Shown: in pieces, positions 11,343-23,289 of the stretch
Position numbering within the stretch: the first letter of the stretch is position 1
Layout of the letters: each line of letters starts with the position of its first letter
Source: Lagopus muta
Taxonomy: Eukaryota; Chordata; Aves; Galliformes; Phasianidae
Assembly (NCBI RefSeq): GCF_023343835.1
Contig: NC_064447.1
Location: forward strand, 9,568,501-9,632,500
Reading direction: 5' to 3'
DNA length: 64,000 nt
Notes under the pieces: model-generated
The model's input: the letters and a program-made list of their open reading frames with translations, nothing else
What the model was told of the DNA's origin: nothing
Databases searched by the model: none
Position numbers and translations under genes: made by a program

Positions 11343-12062
11343 TCACAGTGTGCTGCAGATGGATCCTGCTTGGGAAGGTGAAAGGATACATGGAGAAGGA
11401 AAACTGAAAGCAGAGACAAGGGAAGGCAGAGGAGAGTAGGTGCAATTGGATACTGATATGAAACCTGTAAGAAGACAAACTATGTCATGGGGAAAAAGGG
11501 AAGGGTTGACTTTCAAGTGATTAAACATGAAGAAGTAGTTTGGAAAGCATTGCACTCTGTGTTCCTGGAAAAGCAGCGATTCTGGGGAGAAAAAGAAGAG
11601 AGTATGCAGGCATGTGAGAAGGCTCAGGCATGGGCTTTGAACTCTGGTTCCTCTCTCTGAGAGTGAAGGAAGCAGCAGAGGTGATGGAGGAGCAGTAATG
11701 GGATGGAAGTATGCATGAAAATTGCCCCTCAGCTGACAGCTCCTCAGATTTGTAACCCACAAATGTGAAACACTTGCAAAATGCAGTGAAACACAATAAA
11801 TCACAGACTTTGTGATCCGCTGAGTCACAAATCTGAATTCTGAAGTCACAGCCTCCCGACGCTGCCAAGTGGCAACCCTGTGAAGCTGTCGATGTGTGAC
11901 TGCGGGTTTTGCAGAGTACTGCTGTGGCTTCTGTTGACCTCTAGAGACCCGTAGATCCTGCAGCATTGCTGGAGCCTTCTCAGAGCTCCATGCGTCCTTT
12001 GCAAGAACTGTCCCAGACCTTTCCTGCAGCCTTTCCAGAGGAGGCAAACCAAACCCTCCCAA
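11343..12062 (-). other. 239-codon open frame, probably non-coding
   Basis: One of the two longest frames in the window. Its C-terminal third reads through purine-rich plus-strand sequence and so yields a Phe/Leu/Ser-rich peptide with hydrophobic runs. Its N-terminal third lies in the degenerate repeat at 11940-12370. I recognise no domain, and other frames on both strands are open across the same DNA (11846-12196 minus, 11966-12286 plus, 11980-12249 minus). A novel single-exon gene cannot be excluded but nothing in the sequence argues for it. Confidence 0.3.
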
Positions 12063-12370
12063 AACAATTCAGAGTTGTAGAGGCATCCAGGAGCTCTGCA
12101 GAGCTTCTCAGCACCATCCCAATAGCAGGAGTACAAAGTCTCCCAGAACTCTTTTTGAGTGCCCTTCCTAGAACTCTTGGAGTTTTCCAGACCCACACTA
12201 AACCCCGGCAGACCTCATCCCAGAGGCAGGTGGGAGCATCTCTGGACATACTCCGGAGCCATCTCAGACAGCCTCGCTCCCAATGAGACGTGTTAATGCT
12301 TTTCCAGAGCCGTCACAGAGCTTCCCTGGAGCCTTTCCAGCGCCTCTTGGACGATGAGAGTCGATGCAAT
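11940..12370. repeat. Degenerate pyrimidine-biased internal repetition
   Basis: Variants of 'ccagagcctttccag' and 'cagaactctt' recur: 'cccagacctttcctgcagcctttccagag' region at 12011-12040, 'cccagaactctttttgag' at 12142-12159, 'cctagaactcttggagttttccag' region at 12167-12190, 'ttttccagagccgtcacagagc' region at 12300-12321 and 'cctggagcctttccagcgcc' at 12325-12344. No clean period is visible by eye. It may be an eroded tandem array or part of an unrecognised dispersed element. Confidence 0.35.
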
Positions 12371-13684
12371 TCAAAGTCACAGCTTGGCAATTTCCTAAAC
12401 TTGCAAGTCGGCAGTTTTGGAAGTCACCAAATAAAGGAAACAGCTGTAAGTGACACGCAGTGAAGCTGTGTTACATTAGGAAACTTACAGAGACATGTTA
12501 ACTCATGTCAAATTAGGTGTAAAATTGATCTTCACAATTTCCCTGTTGCTGTATGTGTCATCAACAGAGAGCAGAGTACCCCAGGGCTGCCATCACATGT
12601 GTTTGTCTGCACGCGGGATATGATACCGGATCTAAACAGCTGCTTTTTTATCACTATAGCATGCACTGGGAGAGGATTCGAGCCTGGAGCATAGAAAGCC
12701 CGATGATGCAGATAATGCAGAGTGTGCAGATGTTAGCAGTGAGAGCCTGGATCGTTCTACACATCCATCAGCACGTCAGTAATGCTTTGGGTTTGCTGGG
12801 ACAGCTCTTCCCAAAGTCAGTGTATGGACCTGTTCCTTCAGTGTGGGAAAGAATCAGCAGCGGGGCCCAAATCCTCCTTTAAACCTAACTGGGTCACTCC
12901 TTTTTCTGCCTTAATTTCCACTTTTAGACTCCTTTGAACCTGCTTGTATCCTCAGATGAAAGTTGTTCCCTTATTTTGTAGCAGGGCCCTCATCTCCCCA
13001 GCAGTGAGGAAGGGGGAGATCAGGCTTCTCTGAAATAATGCATTTCAAGAGGAGGATTTTTTATGGAGCTAGTGATGGGATTTTAAAAGGCAAAATCTTA
13101 GCCACAAACTGGAGGCACGAATGCAGAATTGACTCTTCTGATTGCTTCTTGCAATTAAGGTTTTCCTAACACTTGAGCAGTGTGACGGGTCACCTGGTGG
13201 GGCTTCCTAAAGGAGATATGATTTCCTCAGCCAAGAGGCTGTTGGAAATGTCTCAGTTCATCCCTCACCTTTCTGTAGCACAGAGATCTGTTTGTTGCTT
13301 CCCCCAGTGCTATTCACACCGAGCACCTATGGGTGCTGATGTGTCAGTTCTGTGTTCACCAACTTATCCTCCACACAGGTCTCACGTCCAATCGGATTTA
13401 TCCAGTGTAAGTTCCTCTTCCAGTGGCAAAGCACAAAAATCTGCAACCTTTTTCATTTAGCACCTGAGCCCTTGTCTCCCCAGGCACCTCTCTGCCTCCT
13501 GGAAACACCACTGCTTTGTCTCACAGCAGCACTGCTTTCGCGTTCCTGGTGGAGGGGTGTTTCTGCAGGCATGGCTTGGATGACGTTTTTTCAGCAGGAC
13601 AAGGAGCACAGTAATGTCTGTCTGCTTTTCCTGCTTGTCTAGTTCTTAGAAACCACATGTTCCTCCTTCACCAGCAACTTCGTA
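12371..13684. other. No gene or repeat recognised
   Basis: Neutral sequence. 12400-12545 is AT-rich. The frame 12553-12882 plus (109 codons) starts in a favourable-looking place but shows no domain. 13173-13642 has three overlapping plus-strand frames without recognisable products. Confidence 0.55.
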
Positions 13685-13905
13685 TTTATTAATCCGCAAA
13701 ACAAGGCTGTACACTTTTTGCAGCAGCAGTGGCGAGTTGGCCGGCATCCAGGGAGACCCTTAGTCACTTCATTTACGCAGGCTGCAATAAGAGGAGGGGG
13801 AACCCGTTGGGGAGCAATTCAAACATTCAGACGCCTGCATCGAACTCTCATTTCTACCTCATTAACTTTACAGTTTGACAACTTCACAAGCCAGGGACTT
13901 CTGTC
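13685..13905. promoter_or_regulatory. Candidate conserved non-coding element
   Basis: AT-rich words (tatttattaatccgc at 13683-13697, containing TAATCC; tcattaactttacag near 13859) alternate with CpG-bearing words (ggcgagttggccggc, gacgcctgcatcgaac). The block holds about nine CpGs in 220 bases with no repeat signature. This mosaic is like that of other enhancer candidates in the window. No gene-like structure is present. Confidence 0.28.
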
Positions 13906-14788
13906 GTGATTGCTGCTGTACGGCCAAGTTGCAGACACCTTCTTTCCTTGTGCAGACTTACTTCACCTATGGTTGCAATGGATTTTCCTGCCCGTGCAGG
14001 GAGTAACTCCCAACTCCTGGCTGGTAGGGTCTTCCTGTGGGTCACAGCTCTGTTTGCAGTGCAATTGCCTGCATACTCTTGTCACAGCCTCTGCTGCTCC
14101 AGGTGTATGCCTGGCAATGGTGTTACACACCATGAATATGTCCATTCTTGCTGTTGTCTAGACAAAGGAAAAGTAAGACTTCTGTCAAAGGTAGTTAAAC
14201 TGAATTAACTAAGCTTGACTTCTTTTCTCTCTGGAGATGCTTCTTCAGCTCAATGTGATTGAAAGAATGTAGAGTGTGGAATACAGGGTCAATAACACGA
14301 GCTGGTTTGACAAAGATGCATTAGCACTGGATCAGCCAGTAGATCTGGGATCAAGCTTGGCTAATTTATGTACATGTAAGTGCAAGGTTCTCCTGCAGAT
14401 AAATCTGTGAGCAAGGCATGGAGGCCACTGTCCTCATGGGCTCTGGGATTTCATCTTCATTCCACTGTTGGCTAAGGGCTGTCCCAGGTGCTGCTCACCC
14501 ACCCACCCAGTCCTGCAGGGAGCACCAAGCCCTGGGTGTGATGACCGTAAGTAGTTCCTCCACTATGTCCTTGAGATGTCCGCTCCCTGCTTCTGCAGCA
14601 TAAGGCTGCAGCTCAGCATTAGTGCCAGGCACCAATTTCAGTGCATCTGGAAACTTATAGCCTGCCCCCACTGTCAAAGTCTTCTAGAGGCATGCCCATG
14701 TGTAGGCACAAAGTGGGAGAGAGCCCAGCGCTCTCTTCCTAAAACACAGCCAATCTCAGAACACAATGTCCAAATTAAAAGCTATGGG
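13906..14788. other. No gene or repeat recognised
   Basis: Frames 13906-14208 and 13910-14161 (plus, different phases) overlap; neither has a domain. 14200-14350 contains no repeat I recognise. 14497-14511 is a small (CACC)n-like run. Confidence 0.55.
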
Positions 14789-14860
14789 TTTTTTTTGTTT
14801 TTTGTTTTTTTTTTTTTTCCCTACCTTGTTTTTCTTTTTTTCTTCTTGTCTTTCAATAAA
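14789..14860. repeat. T-rich low-complexity tract
   Basis: About 30 T's interrupted by two G's (14789-14818), then a C/T mixture to 14860. It creates the Phe-rich stretch in the plus-strand frame 14576-14950, which is therefore an artefact. It could be the tail of a minus-strand retroposed copy, but no target-site duplication or source is visible. A nearby duplicated word, tttgtggatt, occurs twice at 14920-14940. Confidence 0.85.
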
Positions 14861-15486
14861 GAACATGGCTTAAAGGCACCCAGGCAGAGGCCATCCTGGT
14901 GGAGGATTGGAAATACAACTTTTGTGGATTTTTGTGGATTCTGTTTATAGGGATGATTTAACATTTAAGAGCTTCCAAGAGCTTGCTGCACAGCTGCTGG
15001 TGGGCTCACCAGTGCCTTGTGGCATAGCAGGTGATCCTGAGCTATAGGGGAATGAAGCTGGAACAGTGCTTTGTTTTACATCTTCATGCTTCAGTGCTCT
15101 GCAAAGCTCTAATTAATGGGGGTAGGGACAAAACTTCCCTTTTGGGCACGGTGGCCCCTGGCACTTTCTTCTCAAGCAGTTGTCCTGAGTCTACTGAAGA
15201 CGAGGGAGACCCGACCCGATTAAATTCCTCACTCAGACTCAGCATGGGGATTCCTGCAGCTTCAAGGCAAGCTGCGCATCCGTCGCAGCCTGGGCTTCAG
15301 CTCCAGCTCTGCTTGGTGGAGACAGAAAGCGATCAGCTTCAGATGATAGCTCAGAGCCCTGCCAAGGCAGCTCGGCTTTGTCCTTGGTGAGATGGATATC
15401 ACCAAGGCGGCAATCCAACGGTGCAATTACTGCACATTGACCTAGTTTGAGTTTTCAGACCCATTCAATAGCTCAGACTGATCATG

Positions 15487-15500
15487 CACACACACACACA
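15487..15500. repeat. Short (CA)7 microsatellite
   Basis: Seven CA units followed directly by a run of seven A's. It is too short to be strongly variable. Confidence 0.9.
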
Positions 15501-16249
15501 AAAAAATGTATAAAAACCAGGAGTATAACTGGAAAAATGTCTTTTGTATGACATTCCCTGGCCCACTCAACAATGGAGGCATAAGAGTATCTTTCCAGAA
15601 ACCTTTCCAGATCTTGTTCAACCCAAGTACCATCTCCCGGAGCAATTACATTGGCAAAATGGAAAGGAAATTCGTTTGGCTGCAGTAGGACTGCTCCATG
15701 GGATGAAACTGGTTTATCTGAGAGATCATGGGGAGGTCACAAGAGGGGACTAAAGGGGAAGGTGAGAAGGAGAACATGGCTGAATGTCATACAGTGAAGC
15801 CTTTGTTTGGTGATAGGGGCTGAGAAGATGTGTCTTCCTGGTAACATAAGCAAATGACAGGATAAGGTCCTACCTTAACCTGAGAGCTGTGAACCTGGGC
15901 CAGGTCCACCTAGTGGAATCTGCATAGCAGTATCTGTCTTGCACTCTACACCACTAAGAGCTGCAAGGCATCCTGCAGGTGCGGAGTTAATTGCTGCCCT
16001 TCCTAAAACATGTTTGCAATGTGTAGGTGGCTTCTCTTCTCGTAGCAGATAACCCAAGGGAGATCTGTTCTGCAAGCTCAAGTCAGAGAGGTGATCCCTC
16101 AGCCTTGTAATGAGGGTCAGCGCGAGGCAGAGTCGCCAGTGGGAGCCTGTAACCAGGAAGAATCAAAAGGGCAGCACTTTTGCACTTTGAAAGATTAAGA
16201 GACAGAAGAAGAAGATAAAACACATGGCATAACCCCCTCTAGTTATAAA
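15501..16249. other. No gene or repeat recognised
   Basis: Neutral sequence containing two overlapping plus-strand frames (15506-15688 and 15544-15753) and one minus-strand frame (15875-16081), all under 70 codons and without domains. No repeat end or motif cluster found. Confidence 0.6.
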
Positions 16250-16420
16250 GTGCATCTATTTTCCCTTTCCTCTAATAGAAGATCAAAGAGGCCTTTGATG
16301 AAATTAAAGCTTTGGGCCAGCTCTTTTGATGGCATTAATTGACTTCAGTCCAACTTACTGCAGGTGAGAATCTGAGTTTATCTGTTTAAATAAAACTGTT
16401 GCTGTACAATAGGTTATAAA
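16250..16420. promoter_or_regulatory. Block with head-to-head TCF/LEF words; possible ancient repeat
   Basis: ATCAAAG (16282-16288) and its inverted copy CTTTGAT (16293-16299) flank a 4-base spacer, giving a perfect 7-bp inverted repeat that also equals two TCF/LEF cores facing each other. Just after it, 'gggccagctc...attaattgacttcagtcc...gtgagaatctgag' (16314-16375) resembles an old amniote repeat whose core is 'attgacttcaatgg'. So the block may be an exapted old repeat, or simply unique AT-rich DNA. Confidence 0.35.
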
Positions 16421-18639
16421 CTTGTGGAACTTACTGATGCAAGATTATTGTTACAGCAAATAGCTTAACAGATGCCAAAATGCTTGGGCTTGTGTATATG
16501 AATTGGAACAGAAAAGGTCACGGCTGTAACAAAAACTAGAATATCAAGCTGGATTAGTTTACCAGAAAATGAACAAAGAGAAGGTGCACTTGAAACAATC
16601 CACGGAACCCCTCCAACACTTTGAAAGCAGCCCTTATTGCAGCCACAGTTTACTGTGTGGCATTGGTTGGGCAGAGGGGTTGGGCACAAAATACCCACCA
16701 GGTGAATTTAATGGAAATTCTTGATCCTCCCTGAACATGAGCAGATTGGTCTCCTGATTGAAGCTCGTTACTCCTTTGTTATTATTTACTGGGGGCCCAG
16801 CTGGGAGCTGAATACAGCATTCCTGACTTTCAGTTCACCTTCTGTAGACTCCTGACTTCACCCCAAAGGGCTGCTCCCAACTCAGTGCAGCTGAGTTCAT
16901 CTGATGAAAAGAGTGGGCACAATTCATCACAGTTGCCTTGTTAACAGAAAGTAGTGCTTTCTGATGAATTAATGCTCCATGCGGTGAGCAGCCTCTCTTG
17001 GCTGACAGCAGGCATGGCTTGGGGCATGTGGCTGTGCTAAAGTGGGCAGCAGGGTGCTCACTGGGTGCCCCTTTGCTCCCAGCAATGGGGAAAGGACCTC
17101 AACAAGAGCCTCTATTTTGATGGCTTGGTGCCATGCTCTTGCCTAGGGCGCTGCCCCTGTCCCACGTTAAATCATCACACAGGCGGTATCCACTCATGCA
17201 GCAAATTAAACCTGGAGAAAGATGTTTCCAGTTGTTCCAAATTAATTGGGTCACACGGGCTGAATCCTGAACGGCCTCCCTGTTCCCAATTGTGACGGCA
17301 CGGCGGTGTGCTTGGGACAGCCCCCAGCCCTGCTGTTGCACCCCAGCACTGCTCTGCCAGGTGCCCCTGTGGTTATGGGAGTGCCAAACATCCGGACACT
17401 TGTTGCAAAGCACAGAAATGGGATGAGTTTTTTGTTAGCAGTAGAGGGAGGAGCAGTTCATTACACAGTGGCGGCACATCACTGTGTTCATCGCTGTCTA
17501 CATTATGCTGCAGCAAAGCAGAGTCTGGAATAAGGAGCACGTTTACAGAAAGAGCATTTCACCTTAAAAATATGTCCAGTAACAACAGTTTCAGCTCCAT
17601 TCATTAATCAACATCTATCTTCTGTGCTCCAAGCAGGTGTTGTTAACCTGCAAGAGATTGGAGGAGATCTCCCTTTGTTTCTCTCACTGAGCTCTCTGCA
17701 GTGCAGTGGCAGCCATCCCTGTGCCCGATGCAATGTGGGGCTCTGACTGCTGCCCGCACTCAGCCTCTGGCTCAGCACTCACCTGCTCCCATCCCACTGC
17801 CTTGCCAACTTCAGACAGCAGGTAACTGGGAGCCAGAGTGCAGGTTGTGCACAGACAGCCTGTCCTGTTATTTATTTTGCATGCTCCACCAAGAGTTAAA
17901 GGAGAAGAAAACATTTGGCTTTTAGTGGTTTACAAAGCCTCATTACAGCTGAAATAAAGTAACCACTAAATCTTGTGTGGTTATAGAGGTCAGTGGAGTC
18001 CTGGCATGGCGGCGCCAGTCCCGAGGCAGGAATTCCTCCTTCCTCCAAGGAGCAACGTGTGGAGGTGATGGGATGGCAGGAGGCTTCATGCTGCTCGTCC
18101 CATGGCAACGGATGGCATGAGGGCTTTGAAGCTTCCCTGGCTGTTCTGTGACATAAGCAGGTATTGCTTGGCTGTGTGCAAGGATGGAGGGGAACCAGGA
18201 AAAGGCTCATAATGATATTTTTCAAGATGTTCCATGCCGGGGTGTGTTTGGATATGTGAGTGCTGGGTGGGCATCACCCACCTCACACCTGGAGGCACTG
18301 GGGGATGCCTGTCTGTGATGTGGGTGACAAGCTGATGGCAGGGGTGATGGATGCCACTGTGCTCAGAGATCTGTGGTCTTCCCAGCGGCTGCCACTTGTA
18401 GGAGAAGTCCCCAGCTTCTCTGCATGCATAGCTCTGCACTGGATCTCCCCTCACAATGAACTGAAATATTGCATTTTCACAGCAGTCAGCACTGGGAGGG
18501 CAGTGCCATGGAGGCCATTCTCCACCCAGGGCATGGCAGATGGTGCATCCCATTGGGCTGGTGGCTTCTAGCACTGCACTGAGATGCTCAGGGGAAACAC
18601 TGGGAGAAAATTAACCCTCAGGAAGGGCTGGTGCTCACA
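16421..18639. other. No gene or repeat recognised
   Basis: Ordinary sequence with AT-rich patches at 16380-16460 and 17560-17610. The frame 18086-18574 minus (162 codons) is the longest; it is opposed by 18260-18571 plus and has no recognisable domain. CpG-bearing pieces at 17145-17310 and 17999-18025 are isolated. Confidence 0.5.
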
Positions 18640-19030
18640 TTCATTCAGATTTAAAATGGCCTTAATTCAATTTCTTGCAACACGCGGCCAGTGAATCAAG
18701 CTGAGCTGAATCAACGGCGCTTGAATTCTGAATGAAATGCTCTGCTAGGAGTTTTAGGGTGGCTGAACTGATCTGCTCTAAATTCACATCTTTAATTAAC
18801 TGGAATTAATTTTCTTGAGTGCTGCTGCAAGCAAACAGAGCGTTCGTTGACTTAAAAAGAAAATTCCAGACCCTTCTCTCCTATTCACTTCTGTTCAGCA
18901 TGCCACCAGCATAGCAAATTCAATAAAGCTGATTTATTTAATAAGTGTACAATAACAAATTAAATCAAACACATTTAACACAAACAGATGATGCACCTCA
19001 TTTAAATGTTAGATTCTTAATCAAAGCTCG
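18640..19030. promoter_or_regulatory. Candidate conserved non-coding element, homeodomain-rich
   Basis: Almost frame-free, AT-rich block. It holds the palindromes TTAATTAA (18792-18799) and AATTAATT (18804-18811) four bases apart, a repeated word tgaatcaa (about 18692 and 18708), and the TCF/LEF core ATCAAAG (19020-19026). CpGs persist within it (cacgcggcc at about 18681, aacggcgc near 18713, gcgttcgttg at 18840). This is the densest homeodomain-type cluster seen in the window. Enhancer function is inferred. Confidence 0.42.
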
Positions 19031-19275
19031 CTGGATTGTGTTTTGTCCTTTTATTGGCTTCCCAGTGCAGCACGGTTGTAAAGTGGTTTGACACGTGCTC
19101 AATTACTACTCCCAGTTTATATGGATTGCCACTTTTTCTCCTCCACATAGGCTCACAATGAGGTGGACTCCCCACACTGCCAGCCTGCTGCAAGGCAACT
19201 GCTGCTTTGGGTTCTTCAATAGCAGCTCTTATTGCTGATCCAAACAGTGCAAATCCAGGTGTTGAACAGCAGTGG

Positions 19276-19374
19276 AGATGGGGCACTTAGGGACGTGGAT
19301 TGGTGGGCATAATGGGGATGGGTTAGGATTGGACTTGGAGTTCTTTTCCTTAATGAGTCTGTGATTCTATGATT
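19276..19374 (+). mobile_element. CR1 LINE 3' end
   Basis: The sequence follows the bird CR1 tail in order: 'gagatggggcacttaggga', 'gtgggcat..tgggga', 'ggttggactt..ag', 'tcttttcc..taatgagtctgtgattctatgat'. It is a short, 5'-truncated, diverged copy in plus orientation with no reverse-transcriptase sequence. The terminal 8-mer copies (ttctatga) are reduced to one. The copy ends just before a CAG/CTG run (19383-19400). Confidence 0.9.
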
Positions 19375-19794
19375 TATTGGGGCAGCAGCAGCAGCAGGAG
19401 CAGCTTGGAGAGCTTGATGTGAGCAGTCCCTGGAAGCAGTGCTCCAGCAGATGCAGCACCTTGCTCTGTGGGACAAAACTCCCCAATGCTGTAGATAATG
19501 CAGTTTTGCTATTAGCAACTGCTCTGCTCCTGTGCTTGCTTCCTGAGCCATGCATCAGTCAAAAAGGCGAATGAAAGGAGGAGATTGTTGAAAGGAAACC
19601 TCGCATGAGGAGCAGTGGTATTCCTTCATGCTGCTGACACGCTGTTGACACAGCCCCTGATTTACAGCCTTGGGAGTCCCATGCAAACTGCTTCAAGGAC
19701 AGGGGACCAGCTAAGCCCAGGAAGCCGGGCAGAGGCAGAGGACCATGCCAGGGTTCAGGCAAAGTACTGCCCACCCCTAAGATGCTTTGTTGTG
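19375..19794. other. No gene; short GCA-rich run
   Basis: A brief (GCA)n-like run (19383-19397) follows the CR1 end and gives Gln- or Ala-rich peptides in opposing frames (19377-19574 plus, 19216-19551 minus). Nothing else is recognised. Confidence 0.6.
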
Positions 19795-20000
19795 AAAATA
19801 ACCATCCGACTTTAATTGCCAATCTCATTTTTTTTCATTATTCGGAAGACATAACGCTCTGTTCTCTTTGCTGTTTGCACTGGCAGTGCTCCATATAACG
19901 CAAGGTTCAAGAAAGGAATATAATTTCTTGCCCTTCCGTCTCTCATTTGTTTGGGCATCATTTCTTACTAATCCCCAGTTAATTACTTGAAGATGATGGC
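19795..20000. promoter_or_regulatory. Candidate conserved non-coding element
   Basis: Repeat-free, AT-rich block with a CCAAT word (19819-19823, as ttgccaatct), the OTX/PITX-type TAATCC (19969-19974) and TAATTA (19980-19985) five bases further on. CpGs are retained (atccgact, attcggaag, ataacgctc, ataacgcaag). It is close to the homeodomain-rich block at 18640-19030, with only a CR1 tail between, so the two may belong to one regulatory domain. Confidence 0.35.
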
Positions 20001-20194
20001 TCCCAGGAATGAAAGAGCACTTTTGTGCCGGCCGTGTTTTAGCACTTGCATGTCTTCGTTTCTCCTGCTAGCAGATGAAGTATAGCAAGCAGCTCTGGCC
20101 TTGCCTTCCCCTGGGAGATGCTCTACCACCAAGTAAGCCACTGACCTGTGGTGTAGTTGGGTCATTTTGGGTCTTTCTCTTCTTTGTGGGTTTG

Positions 20195-20209
20195 TTTATT
20201 TATTTATTT
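20195..20209. repeat. Short (TTTA)n run
   Basis: About four TTTA units following 'gggtttg'. Simple slippage repeat with no wider context. Confidence 0.8.
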
Positions 20210-23200
20210 CCTCAAATAGTTTCCAAAAACATTGGTGGGGATTAAAAGGACTTACGAAACCTTGAGATTCTTCATGATGAACCAACACAATTTTTTTGGC
20301 TGGTCCCACACAGAATATGTCAGCTCTGCAAACTGAACCTCTGTTTAAGCTGCAGGGGTAATGCTATTAAGAAACAGCAACAGTATGTTCTTATTTTCTT
20401 TAAGAACCTGACACTTGGGAATGGCACAACGATTCATAGTACTCTTCCACTTGTTTCTCTCTCAGTGCATTGTGGTAAGCAAATCCTAAATCCTGCCCAA
20501 CAGCACCCATGTGCTAATTGCTGAGAAACTGAAAGAGGAATGATTTACTGAGGCTAAAAGGAGCACCACACAGCGTAAATAATAGAAATGAAGTGATGGA
20601 AATGAAGTTAATTTTTAAAAAGCTTTCATTTTCAATTTGTTTACTTGAATTACCATAATGCTGTGGGAAAATGGTTCGTTTGAGCTTGCAAACATGCTTC
20701 CATAGATACCTGGGACACTGCAGTTGCTCACCCTGAGTGTCTGTCACTGTTAGAGCTAGCTACAGGACACTCATGGGTTACATAAAAAAGTCCTTTCTTG
20801 GCATTACAACCTTTCTTTTTTAATATCTCACTTGTAATTTTGACCTTTTTTTTTTGGCAAAAGCTTAGAGCAATTATTTCAGAGCAATTTGAAGTTGTGC
20901 GTGCTCATAAATATCGCCTAACTGCTGCTGCAAGGGTACTCAGGTCAAGTTACTGGTGATTGCCTAATATCCACAATGATATTTTGCTGCTCTAAATACC
21001 AGAAGGAAAACACACTCTGAAGCATGCAAAATCCTCTGATGAAGGTTTAACCTGTGCATTAAAGATGTTTAAGAAAGAAGACAAGCAAATATTTCCCCAA
21101 ATGGCAAATGAACCACGCTTCAGGGATGTCTGAGCATTGCAGCAACAAACCTGAACACTGCAGAACTGCATCTTCTCTCGAATCTTTTTAACCATGCAGA
21201 TTTTTGCATTAGTAGTAATGTTTTCTGTAACTGGATTTTAACCTCTGCTTCAGAGCATGGGCCAGCATGAATGGTTTAATCCTGTATGAAAGCAAACTCC
21301 TTGCTTTATTATACACTGTGTTTATTTTCTTGTCTGACACAGAAAAAGCAAACTTTCTCTGTTGGCTGGATGTCAGTAACCCTGTGTGACTCTCACTGAT
21401 GCCACTGAGTGGATCATTCCACTTCCTGGGAGAACCCATTTTTGAGTTTACTGGAGGACTCCAAGTACCCTCTGCATACATTTTACTGAACCCTGGGGAG
21501 GAAATTTTCCCTCTGCATCGTCCTGGCAAAAAAGCTGGCCACACTGCCCTTGACATTTCCTCCTAGAGCTCTGTACTGTCCTCCCTCCAATGAGGGCAAT
21601 TAGCTCTGAAATACAGCAGCACTGAGAAATGCCTGGGCCAGACTGGTTGCTGGGTGTGCACAGATACAGAGACACAAACACCTCATTTCTTTTTCACTGG
21701 CTTATTGCTCTAATGGTTATTAATTTTCCCTTTCTGAACCAGAGAGCTCACAGAGCAATGCTTTTCCTTCCGAAGGCATGGAGAACCTTCAATGTCCCTA
21801 AGCACGTGGTACTCTCCTGGATCCCAACCTGTATATAGAAAAAAATAAAAAAGAAGGATGTGAGAATGCTCAGAGGATGAAATAATTACAGACAAAACTA
21901 AGAATATCCATTATGGGCATCAGATGCCTGAGAAATGGGATAAAATTATTATTATGGGGTTTAGTAGGAAATCTTTAAATCTTCTGGATACTGTGAGTCT
22001 CAGTGAGTTCAAACCTATGGCATCCCTGTAGAGAGCAAACTCAGCATCGAGGTGAGGATGGCATACAGCAGAACGGCCTCACGAAATGTGAGATGCGTGT
22101 GACCACACAACCATCCTTCCTCCCCTTGGGAGACCCATTGGCAAAAATGGACAGAAGGAGTAATTAATACTGGAAATGGAAGGCAAATGAAATATTTCTG
22201 AGTAGGTGAAGGAAAAGGGAGAGATGGCCTGGAGGTGCTGACTTGTTTCTTTGCCCCAGGAGATCAGCGCTCCTCCTCAGGCACAACCATCTCGTAATGA
22301 GCAAATGGGCACATGAAGACTGACCAAGGAGAGGGCTGCAGTGATGAAATACTAATGGCACAAAGGAGCAAGGAGTTAGGATTTTTGTATGCAACTCTCA
22401 CTCTGTCTTTCTGCTCTCCTGGAGGAGAGCAGCCATGAGGTGCCGTTAATGGCAAGGAAGGATTTCTCTATTATTCCTTCAGACCACAGGGCTGGGAAGA
22501 GCACATGGAGTAATTAATTTTGACTTACAGAAGCTGTATTAAATTGGATAGAAATGGGTGAAAATAGGATTAGGAATGGAGTTTAGCCAAGAGCAAACAG
22601 AATTAAAACTCTCTAAGAGCAGGTCAACACAGCTGATATCATTGATGCAATGAAAGCAGACAGCTTGGGACATTTTTGAGTGGTAGTGTAATGTCAGAAA
22701 TGGTAACCTGCCTACTGCCCTGCTAGATCAGGAGAAGTAGAAAACAAAAAGTGATTTTATTTATGTATTTTTTTTATTTGGTTTCTGGCTTCTCTATCTG
22801 GTTTGAGCTTACTGGCTTCCAAGGATTAATTTTGAAACAATTGTGCAGAACAAGCAAGAGCCTCCATAAACCCCAACCGATCTAAATGTGCAGTGTGCTT
22901 TCAACACATGCACCAAAATCTAATTAGTATGGGATTATGCTTGTCACAAATCATCAGAAATGGAAGAATTCTTAACATGAAAACCAGATCCTTGCCCTGA
23001 AAGCTTTCTCCCAAAGCTCAAAGACAAACCATGTCCAGAACCTTTTCTTCTACCAGCTGGGGCCACGTCCTCAGTGGTAGAGATTTATATGTCTCTGCTG
23101 GCAGTGATCTCGATCTATTGCTGGATATAGAGAAATATTTGGGCTGGAGGGCTGGGATTAATCCAGAGTTGTTGTGAGGGAGTAAGCACCCACTGCTCTG

Positions 23201-23289
23201 GCAAGATTCAAGCTGGAAGCTTTCATTACCTCCCTGATGCCGCTGGCAAAGGTCTTGGGTGCATTTTCCATCACTGCTTTATTCCAGTG
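20210..23289. other. AT-rich non-coding stretch, no gene recognised
   Basis: Lower GC than the flanks, with few frames over 80 codons (21209-21556 minus, 115 codons, no domain). 20320-20420 and 20860-20960 contain AT-rich unique words of the kind seen in the enhancer candidates but without clustering I can defend. 22741-22780 is T-rich. No repeat family recognised. Confidence 0.5.

Noticed and set aside
14576..14950. 124-codon frame with a Phe-rich hydrophobic run resembling a membrane segment
   Set aside because: The run is the translation of a T-rich homopolymer tract (14789-14860).
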